Assembly: GCA_016713085.1 (NCBI GenBank)
Contig: JADJPV010000001.1
Coordinates: 2,511,669 to 2,575,668, forward strand
Reading direction: 5' to 3'
DNA from: Chitinophagaceae bacterium
Lineage (GTDB): Bacteria > Bacteroidota > Bacteroidia > Chitinophagales > Chitinophagaceae
DNA: 64,000 nucleotides
Below the pieces are notes generated by a model, which saw only the letters and a list, made by a program, of their open reading frames with translations, was not told the origin of the DNA and searched no databases. The stretch's first letter is position 1. Each line of letters starts with the position of its first letter. Both the position numbers and the translations under genes were made by a program. This document shows positions 43,605 through 53,362 of this stretch, in pieces.

Positions 43605-46116
43605 ATGAACATTGAAAATGCTGATAATATTTTTTCTGATCAATCAGTGGAGTCGAGCTCCCCTTTAGGGGCCGGGGGTTTCGCAGATATCATCATACCA
43701 CTTGCTCTTCCCCGGAATTATACCTGGAGCATTCCTGAACGTTTACAGGAACAGGTAAGGGTGGGTGTGCGTGTGGAAGTGGAGTTGAAAAAGAAACGTT
43801 ATGCTGGTGTTATTAAAAGTCTGCACAACAACAAACCCTCAGCATTTGAACCGAAAGGAATTTTGAATGTACTGGATGTTGAACCTATCATACATGAACA
43901 GCAGTTGAAGTTGTGGCAATGGATCGCCAACTATTATTTATGTTCCGAAGGTGAAGTAATGGCCGCTGCATTGCCAGCACATTTTAAACTGAGCAGTGAA
44001 ACCATCCTCATGTTTAATGAAGAAATAGGCGAAGATTTTTCTACACTGGATCATGATGAATATTTAGTTGCTGAAGCATTGCTCATTCGCAAAGAATTGA
44101 AATTGCCGGAGGTGCAGATGATCCTTGATACATCGCATGTATATCCTGTCGTAAAACGGTTGATTGAAAAGCGGGTTTGCTTTGTATGGGAATCATTGAA
44201 AGAAACCTACTCAGCTAAAAAGGAAACCTTTGTTTTACTCAATCCGCAATATGATAATGAAGATCAGCTGAGTGATTTGCTGAACAACTGGAGCCGTGCA
44301 CCCAAGCAGATGGAATTGCTGTTAAGCTATCTGCATCTCATCAAAACAGAAGGTGAGGTAAGCAAAACTGCTTTGCTGAAAAAAAGCGGCGCCAGTGATG
44401 CACAGCTCAAAGGATTGGTTGAGAAAAATATTTTGTTCTTAGAAAAAAGATCGGTTGACCGTTTGCAAAACCTGCCGAGAAATGTTTCCATTGATTTTGA
44501 ATTAACAGAAGCACAGCAGCAGTCCATAGATTAAATCAGGAAGAGTTTTGAAACAAAACCTGTTTGCTTACTGCATGGTGTAACAGGAAGTGGCAAGACA
44601 TTACTCTATATCAAACTCATTGAAGAGTATATTAAAAAAGGAAAGCAGGTATTGTACCTGTTGCCTGAAATTGCATTAACAGCACAGATCATCCGCCGCC
44701 TGCAAAAACATTTTGGCGGGTACATTGGTATTTATCACAGCAAGTTTAACCAGAACGAACGGATTGAGATCTGGAACAAAATCAAAACAGGTGAAATGAA
44801 AGTGGTGCTGGGTGCAAGAAGTTCTCTGTTTCTTCCCTTTTGCTGACCTGGGTTTGATTGTTTGTGATGAAGAACATGATGGTTCTTACAAACAGCAGCA
44901 ACCTGCTCCCCGTTATCATGCAAGAGATGCAGCTGTGTATTACGCTAATGTAACAGGAGCGAAGGTATTACTGGGAAGCGGCACGCCAAGTGTTGAAACC
45001 TATTATAACACCCAAACGGAGAAATATGGTTTGGTTGAATTGAATGAACGATATGGTGAAGGCGAATTGCCAGCCATTGAATTGATTGATACCAAACCAC
45101 TCTTCAAACAGACAAAAGAAAAAGTAATGATTGCTCCTGCTTTGCAGAAAGCAATTGAAGAATCATTGCAACAAAATAAACAGGTTATTTTATTTCAGAA
45201 CAGGAGAGGGTATACACCACACCAGGTTTGTAAAGCCTGTGGCTGGATTCCGCATTGCCGTTATTGTGATGTGAGTTTAACCTTTCATAAGTTCAAGAAT
45301 AAACTGCAGTGCCATTACTGCGGAACAGTGTATCCGACTTTTACAACCTGTGAAGCCTGCGGCAGTCATGATTTTATGCAGCTGAATTTTGGAACCGAAA
45401 AAGTAGAAGAGCAGTTACAGGAATTATTTCCCAAAGCAAAGATTGCAAGAATGGATTATGACACGGTGAGTGGTAAGACGGCACATGATCAGCTGATACA
45501 GCAATTTGAACAGCACAAAATTGATGTGCTGGTGGGAACACAGATGGTTGTAAAGGGTTTGGATTTTGAACATGTAAATCTTGTTGGCATACTCGATGCA
45601 GACAGTTTATTAAGCTTTGCTGATTTCCGGGTGAATGAACGTGGCTTTCAGTTAATGGAACAGGTGAGTGGAAGAGCAGGAAGGAAAGATGCATTGGGTA
45701 ATGTATTGATACAGGTGGCGAATATCAATCACCCGGTGTTGAAATATGTAAAGGCGCATGATTACAAATCTTTTTTTGCAGAAGAGATCAATGGAAGAAG
45801 ACAGTTTTTTTATCCGCCGTTTTCAAGATTGATTCAGTTAACCTTCCGGCATAAGTTTAAAGAAGTGGTGGAAGCTGCCTCACAGATGGTGGCTGAAAAT
45901 ATGAAACCCTTGCTTGGGAATTATATGGTTGGTCCGGCAGAACCGGTGGTGAACCGTATACGCAATCAGTATCTCATGGAGCTGGTGTTGAAACTGCCCA
46001 AGGATGCGCATCTTCTTCACCAGGCAAAAGAAATGATCCTGGCACAGGCGGTGCATTTACATAATCATGCAAAGTTTAAAAGTGTGGTGATGATTGCGGA
46101 TGTGGATAAGGTATAG
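43605..46116 (+). CDS. priA: Primosomal protein N' (PriA helicase), stop and frameshift
   Basis: About 836 residues. 3'-end-binding domain (ADIIIPLALPRNYTW), Walker A LLHGVTGSGKTLLY, VIVCDEEHDGS-like LIVCDEEHDGSYKQQQ, paired zinc Cys (VCKACGWIPHCRYC, CHYCGTVYPTFTTCEAC) and VGTQMVVKGLDFEHV. A TAA at 44532-44534 sits in frame (IDEIRKSF expected, so GAA fits), and one extra T near 44840 shifts the frame (repair: LFLPFADLGLIVCDEE). The N-terminus carries a translated repeat (SSPLGAGG). It restarts stalled replication forks. Confidence 0.93.
43656..43680. repeat. C/G-rich palindromic repeat inside the priA 5' end
   Basis: AGCTCCCCTTTAGGGGCCGG then GGGTT; CCCCTTTAGGGG forms the hairpin. Nearly identical to the copy in the ABC permease gene at 484-508, and read in the same frame (SSPLGAGG). 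Confidence 0.85.
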
Positions 46117-46182
46117 TTATTTGGGATATTGAATTATACCCAAAACTTTATGGTAAAATGTAAGTATTGAAAGAAAGGGTGT

Positions 46183-46530
46183 TTATCCATTTCCGTTGAC
46201 AATAAAATCAAAATATTCTCCCGTAGTTAAGTTTATCTTAAGAGCTAGAAAATAATTAATCACCTCGATCAAAAAGGAAATGCCTTTTTCCAATAATCAT
46301 CGTTAGCTTGACACATACAGTTTATCCAGACAAATCTTTGACCTGTTCTGTCTGTTGCAAAAATTAGTTGTTTTTTGTAAGATGTCATTATTTTAGCTAT
46401 TGTAACATCTCTTATTCCTTTAAGAACATCCTTATAGTAGGTATTTAAGCTTTTATAAAAAAGTTCTTCAACTTTATAGAAGAAGGGCTAAATATGGCTC
46501 TTTATAGTTTTGAATAAAAGGATTAATTTA
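46183..46530 (-). pseudogene. Decayed or error-broken gene of unknown family
   Basis: The minus strand holds coding-like text in three pieces: INPFIQNYKEPYLAL, then FYKVEELFYKSLNTYYKD and VTIAKIMTSYKKQLIFATDR to CQANDDYWKKAFPF, then (after one missing T near 46278) LIEVINYFLALKINLTTGEY to the stop. No start codon is evident and the upstream part is lost. The composition is more AT-rich than in the neighbours. I do not recognise the family; a remnant of transferred DNA is possible. Confidence 0.45.
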
Positions 46531-46754
46531 CACAATGGGATGCTAGGGTGGCTCAGAGAGCGCCGTATATAAAAAGGAGCTTTGCTTTTGAGTAGTTGAG
46601 TAATTTGTTTTACGGTTTGTCCAATGCTTAACCTATAGCAATACTAATTAAAATGTAAGAATCGCTTTTTGTTGTCACCAACAAAATACTCTCTCCAATT
46701 TAATTTCAGAATAAAGAAAAGTGCAGAATACTAACTCTGCACTTTCTATTATGT
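46531..46754. other. AT-rich spacer
   Basis: No gene, hairpin or repeat that I can support; AT-rich like the broken gene next to it. Confidence 0.5.
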
Positions 46755-47201
46755 TTATCGTATTGCCGTAACTCCTTTCTTATTTTTCAACTCTTCAATT
46801 TCTGTTTTCAGCTGATTGATTTGCTGCTGCTGTTCAATGATGGAAGCCACCAGTACAGGAATGAGGCTGGTTTCATTGATGGTTGAAATAGTTGCATTTT
46901 TGTAATTGTTCTTTCCCAGCATATAAGGGATTCGTTTTTCTTTCACCAGTTCAGGAAACACAGTCTGTATATTCTCGGATAGAAAACCGTATTGTTTGCC
47001 TGCCTGCAGATTCAACTGTTTGTATTGTTTGGTATTGTATTCAAAGCTGATGGGTTTTAACTGTGTGAGTTTATGAACCGGGTTGCTGATGGAACTGATG
47101 TTCAGTTTTGTCTGCTGATCGTTCAGTGCCTGTGAAAAAACAGCAGTTGAAATAAAAAATGATAATGCAACAAATGAAAAATGCTTTATAGAAATAGACA
47201 T
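46755..47201 (-). CDS. Secreted protein with S74-type chaperone (tail-fibre) domain
   Basis: Intact, 148 residues. Signal peptide FSFVALSFFISTAVFSQA, then the intramolecular chaperone domain of tail spikes and pili-like fibres: LTQLKPISFEYNTKQYKQL, AGKQYGFLSENIQTVFPELV, LIPVLVASIIEQQQQINQLK leading to a short coiled coil. The catalytic dyad of true S74 peptidases is not clear. Short stand-alone versions are common secreted proteins in Bacteroidota. Confidence 0.75.
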   Translation of the reverse strand: MSISIKHFSFVALSFFISTAVFSQALNDQQTKLNISSISNPVHKLTQLKPISFEYNTKQYKQLNLQAGKQYGFLSENIQTVFPELVKEKRIPYMLGKNNYKNATISTINETSLIPVLVASIIEQQQQINQLKTEIEELKNKKGVTAIR

Positions 47202-47290
47202 GTGAAATAATATTTAATGATTTATAAACAGATTGCCTGTAACAGCCAAATGATATTACAGAAGATGATGTGATTGAAAACGGTTCGAGT

Positions 47291-47599
47291 TTACGCCTGT
47301 TCGGGAGGAGGAGTGGGATTGGAGAGGTTGACCTCCTCTGCAAAAGATGAATTAGGATAAGCCGGTTTACTTTTTTGCCCGCTTAATTCTGTAGAAATAG
47401 AATTGGCAGCAGCAGTAAAGAATTGACAATGTTCCTTTGATTCTGACTCCTTTTGTTCTTCCTGTTGTTTGCTGCCTTCTTCATCCGTATTAATATGCAG
47501 TTCAATGTCAGCAGACAAATCAGTAAATGGAATAACGACTGAAATGCTGTTTAAAGCAAATAGAAAGATCAGGAATATGGAAAGCAATTTCTTTGTCAA
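47291..47599 (-). CDS. Hypothetical secreted or membrane-bound protein
   Basis: 102 residues. N-terminal signal or anchor (KKLLSIFLIFLFALNSISVV), a Glu/Ser/Gln/Lys-rich middle (DEEGSKQQEEQKESESKEH) and a proline-rich end (NPTPPPEQA). Low complexity, no known domain. The size and layout recall small proteins next to metal-export genes in Bacteroidota, but no such genes are here. Confidence 0.5.
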   Translation of the reverse strand: MTKKLLSIFLIFLFALNSISVVIPFTDLSADIELHINTDEEGSKQQEEQKESESKEHCQFFTAAANSISTELSGQKSKPAYPNSSFAEEVNLSNPTPPPEQA

Positions 47600-47737
47600 C
47601 AGTCAATTATTTTCGATGTGCAAATTTAAGCTGAACAGTTTGTTTAAATTAATCAGGGTTAATTTTTAATCTTTATTTATGAATTACCCTTTTTGTAAAT
47701 GAAATGACCTCTTTGTTCTTTTCTGTTACCAGCTGCT

Positions 47738-47801
47738 AACTTTGGCAAAGTTGTAAAAGCATGATTAAATAAGTGCAGACTGATGAAACTTTGCCAAAGT
47801 T
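47738..47801. terminator. Large stem-loop before the NAD-binding gene end
   Basis: AACTTTGGCAAAGTT and AACTTTGCCAAAGTT are exact reverse complements 34 bases apart, and each is almost self-complementary. It lies directly behind the minus-strand NAD-binding gene and may end its transcript; no T run follows. Confidence 0.55.
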
Positions 47802-47804
47802 TGT

Positions 47805-48452
47805 TCATACCATCTCCCTGTAATAATAAACCTTCACCCCCTCTTTTCCTTCCTTTGCTGCATTGATCATTGCCTTCGCCACATCAGCAGCCTGTATGCC
47901 TTTATACTTTGAAGGAATTAAAAAAGAAAAAAACTGAAATACTTTCTTACCGATGCTTTCTCCCGTCCGTTGCTCTTTCCGGTTGCCTAACAGAAAGGAA
48001 GGACGAAACACATGAAAGCTGTGGTATTTGTATGTGGCAATTACTTCTTCCACTTCGCCTTTCAGTCTTGAATAAAAGATCGAAGATTTTGAATCGGCAC
48101 CTGCAGCTGAAACCAGTAAGTATTGCTGAAAACCGGCTTCTTTGCCAAATCTTGCGGCATTCACAGGGATATCAAAATCAATGGTCCGGTACAAAGCTTT
48201 ATCACCTTTTACATTGGCATTGGTAGTGCCGATGCAGCTGAAGATACAGTCGCCTGTACCGAGCTTTGTTTGATAATCGGTATAGTTGCTGAAATCGGTG
48301 ATACATACTTCCAGCTTTGGATGTTGAAGTTCTAATGGTCTTCTTACCAGCACTCTTACTTTGGTAAAAGCATCGTCGTTCAGTAATTGTTCCAGCAAAT
48401 GAGAGCCGACTAAACCGGTTGCTCCCAGAACTACTGCTGTTTGTCCGTTCAT
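47805..48452 (-). CDS. NAD(P)-binding oxidoreductase, HTATIP2-like
   Basis: Intact, 215 residues. Rossmann motif TAVVLGATGLVGSHLLEQLL at the N-terminus, DCIFSCIGTTNANVKGDKA, YLLVSAAGADSKSSIFYSRL (atypical short-chain YxxxK site, YSRLK) and FHVFRPSFLLGNRKE. It belongs to the atypical NmrA/HTATIP2 group of small epimerase-like proteins. Substrate unknown. It is divergent from murB with 22 bases between the start codons. Confidence 0.8.
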   Translation of the reverse strand: MNGQTAVVLGATGLVGSHLLEQLLNDDAFTKVRVLVRRPLELQHPKLEVCITDFSNYTDYQTKLGTGDCIFSCIGTTNANVKGDKALYRTIDFDIPVNAARFGKEAGFQQYLLVSAAGADSKSSIFYSRLKGEVEEVIATYKYHSFHVFRPSFLLGNRKEQRTGESIGKKVFQFFSFLIPSKYKGIQAADVAKAMINAAKEGKEGVKVYYYREMV

Positions 48453-48474
48453 AAATTGTTTATTTTGCAGCTGT

Positions 48475-49493
48475 ATGCAAGTTCATCAAAATATTTCACT
48501 GCAGCAATACAATACATTCGGGATTGATGTAAAGGCAAAATTGTTTGCTGATTTTTCCTCGCTGCAAAAACTGCAGGAAGTTCTGGCCTATGCGAGGCAG
48601 TTATCACCCAACGCTCAAAAGTTGATTCTTGGCGGCGGCAGCAATCTTTTATTCACCAAAGATGTGGATGGATTTGTATTGAAAAATGAGATTGGCGGAA
48701 TTGAGCAGGTAAAAGAAGATGAAGACTTTGTTTACTTACGGGCCGGTGCAGGTGTCAACTGGCATGCATTTGTGCAGTATTGTGTGCAGCAGAATTTGGG
48801 TGGAGCAGAAAACCTGAGTTTGATTCCGGTAATGGGGGCAAGCCCCATGCAGAATATCGGTGCTATGGAGTGGAAATAAAAGATCTGTTTGAAGAACTGG
48901 AAGCTTATCATCTCAATGATAAATCAGTCGTAAAGTTTTCAAACAGCGACTGTGCATTTGGTTACCGTGAAAGTGTATTCAAACGTCAGTATAAAAACCA
49001 ATTTGTAATTCTGAATGTAACCTATAAGCTGCGGAAGCAACCATTGTTCAATACCAGTTATGGTGCTATTAACCAGGAACTGGAACAGATGGGTGTAACA
49101 GAATTATCTGTTCGAAGTATTTCGCAGGCAGTGATCAATATCCGTTCTTCCAAATTGCCCGACCCGAAAGTGATTGGCAATGCAGGAAGTTTTTTCAAGA
49201 ATCCATCCGTCAGCAAAGAAAAATATCATCAGCTGCTGAGTGAATTCCCTTCAATTGCTGCTTATGCCAATGCAGATGGAACTATGAAACTGGCAGCCGG
49301 TTGGTTAATTGAACAATGCGGTTGGAAAGGATATAGAAAAGGCGATGCAGGCTGTCATGCAAAACAGGCATTGGTGCTGGTGAATTACGGACATGCAACG
49401 GGTAAAGAAATTTTTGATTTAAGCGAAGAGATTCTGCAAAGTGTGAAAACAAAGTTTGGAGTGGAATTGGAGAGAGAAGTGAATATAGTATAG
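48475..49493 (+). CDS. murB: UDP-N-acetylenolpyruvoylglucosamine reductase, frameshifted
   Basis: About 339 residues. FAD-binding ISLQQYNTFGIDVKA and KLILGGGSNLLFT, substrate site DCAFGYRESVFKR (Arg, Tyr), VIGNAGSFFKNPSV with the proton-donor Ser, and AAGWLIEQCGWKGYRKGDAG. One T is missing near 48869 (repair: NIGAYGVEIKDLFEE), and just before it VMGASPMQ replaces the usual GNVGASPMQ, three bases shorter, so more than one indel has occurred. It reduces UDP-GlcNAc-enolpyruvate in peptidoglycan synthesis and is essential. Confidence 0.94.
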
Positions 49494-49512
49494 CCGGTAG
49501 TCATTAGTCTGT

Positions 49513-49567
49513 AGCCGATAATAGTTAAAGAAGTTGGCTAATGACTAATCACTAACAGCTATCGGCT
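49513..49567. terminator. Bidirectional stem-loop between murB and phosphopantetheinyl transferase
   Basis: AGCCGATA / TATCGGCT eight-pair stem with a 39-base loop, followed by TTCTTCTC, between two convergent genes. Confidence 0.55.
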
Positions 49568-49573
49568 TTCTTC

Positions 49574-50203
49574 TCAACTCACCACCCAACTCATCACCAG
49601 TTCTTTCATAAAACGGTAATGCACTGTTAATGAAAGCGGATCAAATTTTTGAAACTGGCAGATCAGTTTTCCTTCTTCATCATTGCCTTCAATATTCTGA
49701 ATAGTCATGTGCTGGCGAAAATCAACACCACCATCACCAAACCATTTGAACATCGATTCTTTGGTACTCCATAATAAAGTGGCCAGTTGCAGAAGCTGGG
49801 CCGTACTCATCTGTTCATCGAGGAACATCTTCTCTTCATCGGTTAAAAACTTATGACTGATGCGGAAAATCTTATCCGTAGGATGTTCAATATCTACACC
49901 AACCCGTTGTTTTGAACTGACAATTGCTGCTGCATAATTGCCGCAATGCGAAATAGAGAAATGATATTTCTCATCGGGCAAAAAAGGTTTTCTTGTATCA
50001 GCAATTAATATTTCTGATAAGGGAAAATCTTCAAACAGGGTTGGCAGCAAATAACGGCCCGCCAGGTGCTGCAAACGTTTATGCGGATGCGATACATCTC
50101 TTTTTAACGGCACTCTTTCCAGGAAAAAATCTTCTCCTTCTTCAATATGCCAAAGCCCTACTTTTGTGGCGCTGTTGATAGTATGTTGATAAACGAGCGG
50201 CAT
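49574..50203 (-). CDS. 4'-phosphopantetheinyl transferase
   Basis: Intact, 209 residues, Sfp type: FSISHCGNYAAAIVS, the magnesium motif VGVDIEHPTDKIFRI and LLWSTKESMFKWFGDGG (WxxKEAxxK-like). It moves phosphopantetheine from CoA to acyl or peptidyl carrier proteins. It has its own -7 box and is divergent from dcd. Confidence 0.92.
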   Translation of the reverse strand: MPLVYQHTINSATKVGLWHIEEGEDFFLERVPLKRDVSHPHKRLQHLAGRYLLPTLFEDFPLSEILIADTRKPFLPDEKYHFSISHCGNYAAAIVSSKQRVGVDIEHPTDKIFRISHKFLTDEEKMFLDEQMSTAQLLQLATLLWSTKESMFKWFGDGGVDFRQHMTIQNIEGNDEEGKLICQFQKFDPLSLTVHYRFMKELVMSWVVS

Positions 50204-50245
50204 CTCTGTGATTTAGAAATTACATTGCAGCACTGAATAATTAAG

Positions 50246-50253
50246 CAAATATA
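50246..50253 (-). promoter_or_regulatory. -7 box of the phosphopantetheinyl transferase gene
   Basis: TATATTTG on the minus strand, exact TAnnTTTG, 42 bases before the ATG at 50203. Confidence 0.5.
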
Positions 50254-50256
50254 ACT

Positions 50257-50793
50257 ATGATCCTTTCTGACTCACGCATCCTGGAAGAAATAGAAAAAGG
50301 AACCATTAAACTTGTTCCCTACGACCGTGAATGTTTAGGCAGTAACAGCTATGATGTGCATTTGGGCAGTACACTGGCCATTTACAAGGATCATATGATT
50401 GATGCAAAGAAACATAATGAAATTGAATACATGGAAATTCCTGACGAAGGGATTGTATTGTATCCGCATATCTTTTATCTCGGGGTAACATTGGAGTATA
50501 CTGAAACACATGCACATGTTCCTTTCCTTGAAGGAAAATCATCAACCGGTCGTTTGGGCATTGACATCCATGCCACAGCCGGTAAGGGTGATGTGGGTTT
50601 CTGCGGTAACTGGACACTGGAGATTTCCGTAAAGCAACCGGTGAAAGTGTACAAGGGAATGCCGATTGGTCAGCTCATTTATTTCCCTGTTGATGGTGAA
50701 ATTGAAGTGAAGTACAATCAGAAGAAAAATGCGAAGTATGCAGGGCAGCACAACAAACCTGTTGAAAGCATGATGTGGAAGAATAAATTCTGA
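50257..50793 (+). CDS. dcd: dCTP deaminase
   Basis: Intact, 178 residues. MILSDSRILEEIEKGTIKLV, GSNSYDVHLGSTLAIY and the active-site FLEGKSSTGRLGIDIHATAG with GFCGNWTLEISVKQP. It deaminates dCTP to dUTP for dTMP supply. It converges with the next gene with a gap of four bases and no terminator between them. Confidence 0.94.
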   Translation: MILSDSRILEEIEKGTIKLVPYDRECLGSNSYDVHLGSTLAIYKDHMIDAKKHNEIEYMEIPDEGIVLYPHIFYLGVTLEYTETHAHVPFLEGKSSTGRLGIDIHATAGKGDVGFCGNWTLEISVKQPVKVYKGMPIGQLIYFPVDGEIEVKYNQKKNAKYAGQHNKPVESMMWKNKF

Positions 50794-50797
50794 TCAG

Positions 50798-51907
50798 TTA
50801 CTGAAACAACGCATACAAAGCAAAACTGGCGAGCCAGTGTTCTCCGCCATAGCCCCCGTTAACAATGTTGGGTAAAGAAGTTGCCAAATGATTTACTGAT
50901 GAACGCAGTAATATTTTTCGTCTTGCATCATTCACAGGCAATGAACCGGCAATTCCTTTCATACACCAGCTTCGGCTGAAACTTAATCCATCGAGATGAA
51001 CGATCTGGTAATCGCTTCTGTCGCTTACAACAGGAAGGATGGTAAGATGTTTTAACGATGATAATGTGATATACTGGTTAAACCAGGGCAGAAATTCTTT
51101 CTTCGGCAATACTCTTCTCATCAGGTCTGCAACTTCAAGCGAAGGAGAAAGGAAGTCTGATCCGTTTGGTTCCCATGAAGCAGGAACATTTTTATCTTTT
51201 TTAAACAGCATCAGCGAAGCATTGATGATACTTTTTTCAAACGAAGTGTTCTTCACTGCTCTTGCATAATCCAATGCAAATACAATTCCGAATGCTGTGT
51301 TGGGATGAATGCCTGTTCTGTTGGGATAGGTTTGTTTGGGAAGAAATTTCATCCACAGATCAATGACTTTATTGGTCAACGGTTGAAGCGAAGCATGCCA
51401 GCGCTGTGCATCAGCATCATTCCAGTCCAGTAATTCTTCATCTAATTTCAGTAACCATGCCCAACCATAAGTCCTTTCCCATCCAGAGGTAAGTGGTATA
51501 TCAAAATACTTTACTTCCTGCAAAATGTTTGGCTGAGTAATGGTTTGGTTGATGATATTCCTGATCTGTGCTGCTTCAGGCAGATTGGGGAATTGTTTCA
51601 GCAAACGGATCAACATCCAATGTCCGTGAACACAGGAATGCCAGTCGAGACAACCATAAAAAGAAGGATGCAGTTCATGCGGCTTCAGCACATGATCACT
51701 GTCGGTAACGGATGTGTGATTGGTTTTATTGGGAAATTCCTGCTGAATACATTTCAATGGCAGCGATGCAAGATGAGAAGCTCCTTTTTCTGTAAGAATT
51801 AAACCGGAGCTGTCTTTCTTCATAATAAATAACTCATTCACCTGCGCATGAATATTCGTAGTTGAAAAAGTGAGAAGGAAAGAGAATAGTATGCGGATCA
51901 GTTTCAT
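50798..51907 (-). CDS. DUF2891 family exported protein
   Basis: Intact, 369 residues. Signal peptide RILFSFLLTFSTTNIHAQ, then the DUF2891 marks HPSFYGCLDWHSCVHGHWML, TYGWAWLLKLDEELLDWND and SFSRSWCMKGIAGSLP, with GGYGGEHWLASFALYAL at the end. An (alpha/alpha) toroid-like glycoside hydrolase fold is likely by its His/Trp-rich repeats, but no activity is known to me. Periplasmic or surface location. Confidence 0.85.
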   Translation of the reverse strand: MKLIRILFSFLLTFSTTNIHAQVNELFIMKKDSSGLILTEKGASHLASLPLKCIQQEFPNKTNHTSVTDSDHVLKPHELHPSFYGCLDWHSCVHGHWMLIRLLKQFPNLPEAAQIRNIINQTITQPNILQEVKYFDIPLTSGWERTYGWAWLLKLDEELLDWNDADAQRWHASLQPLTNKVIDLWMKFLPKQTYPNRTGIHPNTAFGIVFALDYARAVKNTSFEKSIINASLMLFKKDKNVPASWEPNGSDFLSPSLEVADLMRRVLPKKEFLPWFNQYITLSSLKHLTILPVVSDRSDYQIVHLDGLSFSRSWCMKGIAGSLPVNDARRKILLRSSVNHLATSLPNIVNGGYGGEHWLASFALYALFQ

Positions 51908-51943
51908 GTGTTTATTATTTAATGCTTATTCAAACTTATTGTA

Positions 51944-53055
51944 TTAAAAGCTTTTGAATTTGCAGAGCAGTTTATAACTCCCGAATTTTTGCTTGTACGC
52001 AATTAACCATCCTGTTACTTCAGAATAGCTTCCGATTCCTTTTCTTTGACGGTTTTGTTTCAGATAAAAATCATAAAATGCATCTGTCCAGTCCTGTAAA
52101 AAAGTGCGGTGTGCTTTTGCAGAAGCTGCAAAGGTTTTAAAATCTCTCTTTACTCCGGGATGTAATTGCTTGCCGATATCTTTGCAATGGTTGAATCAAC
52201 TGCTCTTAGATTATTCCATGAATAAAGAAACATATCGAGATAAGCAGAGTATTGCATCAATGTATCTTTTGAATGAGTGGCAGCGAGAAAACCAACAAGG
52301 TTTGCTTCGCTTTCACTGGCATAACCAACCTGGTGGGCCATTTCATGCGTTGTAACATAAGGCTGCAGAAAATTGGGTATCTGCACATTCACCTGCCCTT
52401 CACCGGTAAATTGATTGTAATAACCCTGGAAGCCGACATAATTTCCGATTCTTCCAAACATAGAAGGCTTCAATGAAACATGTTTGTAATGAATAAACGA
52501 AAACTTTTGTTCAAGTTGCTGATATCCTTCAACTGCTGATTGAAACATCCGGTCACGGCTCATTACCGTGTCTTTATGCTGCAGACAGGATTCTTTGGTT
52601 GCATTTACTTTCGCCAGCAATACCTGGTTGAGATCTATCAACTGCTGCTTTTCAAATTTTGCGTTTTGCAGGCCGAGCTGGTATTCAATTCCCTTGCGGT
52701 AGTAATTTAATCCCCAGAACAGATAGAAATAAACATATACAAACAGGAGAATTATTCCCGCTGTGAAAAGGGGAGTGAGTTTTTTCCTCCAGCTATCTTT
52801 TTTATGAAATAAACGCACAATAAATTTCCCGATCTGCCACAAAACGCTGACAGTAACGATAGAATATATGATATCGCCTAAACTGAAAGGGAGCCAGCCA
52901 AACAAAACCCTGAGTACAGATGCCAATGCCGGAAAAAAGCCGGATGCATAGTTTTTCTCAATCCAGTCGTGATTGCCCGAAATAAAGAAGATAAACAGGG
53001 CAAGGATGGACAGAGCAGTTACAAATGAAATGCGCATCAGTCGGCCGTAGGTCAT
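51944..53055 (-). CDS. DUF3810 membrane protein with HExxH motif, frameshifted
   Basis: About 371 residues. Three N-terminal membrane segments, then a periplasmic domain with the zinc-peptidase-like THEMAHQVGYASESEANLVG. One base is missing near 52183 (repair: IAKDIGKQLHPGVKRDFKTF); the protein then ends VTGWLIAYKQKFGSYK and on, as full-length relatives do. The start may be ATG 53055 or ATG 53037: the -7 box TAACTTTG lies at 53059-53066 and would put the transcript start inside the longer form. Confidence 0.8.
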
Positions 53056-53058
53056 ACT

Positions 53059-53066
53059 CAAAGTTA
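53059..53066 (-). promoter_or_regulatory. -7 box of the DUF3810 gene
   Basis: TAACTTTG on the minus strand, exact TAnnTTTG. Its closeness to ATG 53055 favours the start at 53037. Confidence 0.45.
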
Positions 53067-53307
53067 AAGGCAAATGGAGAATTTGAAAATTGAAACTGGG
53101 CCGGCTCGCTGAGAATTGTACAGCAGTTGCCGATAGCCCCGACCGAAGTGAATACCCCGAAGGTTTTGTGCTTGGCTGAACTTCTGAAAAACGGTTAGCT
53201 TTGCACTGTGCCGGGCATTGGTACTCAGCGGAGTAGTAACAAAGGGCGGGAAACTGAAGCAGAACAGGGCATGAACCCTGCTGCTTCTAAATAAAACCCA
53301 TTTTTCC
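53067..53307. other. Spacer before yceD
   Basis: No gene. A GC-richer middle with CCGATAGCCCCGACCGAAGT and CGGAGTAGTAACAAAGGGCG looks like a decayed intergenic repeat; nothing else is supported. Confidence 0.4.
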
Positions 53308-53339
53308 TTTGGCTGGGAACTGATTTTCGGATACCTTTG
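53308..53339 (+). promoter_or_regulatory. Promoter of yceD-rpmF-plsX
   Basis: TTTG (53308-53311), 20 bases, then TACCTTTG (53332-53339): the best match to the Bacteroidota promoter in this window. The yceD ATG follows 23 bases later. Confidence 0.78.
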
Positions 53340-53362
53340 CAAACTCTTTAAAATAGGGTGAT

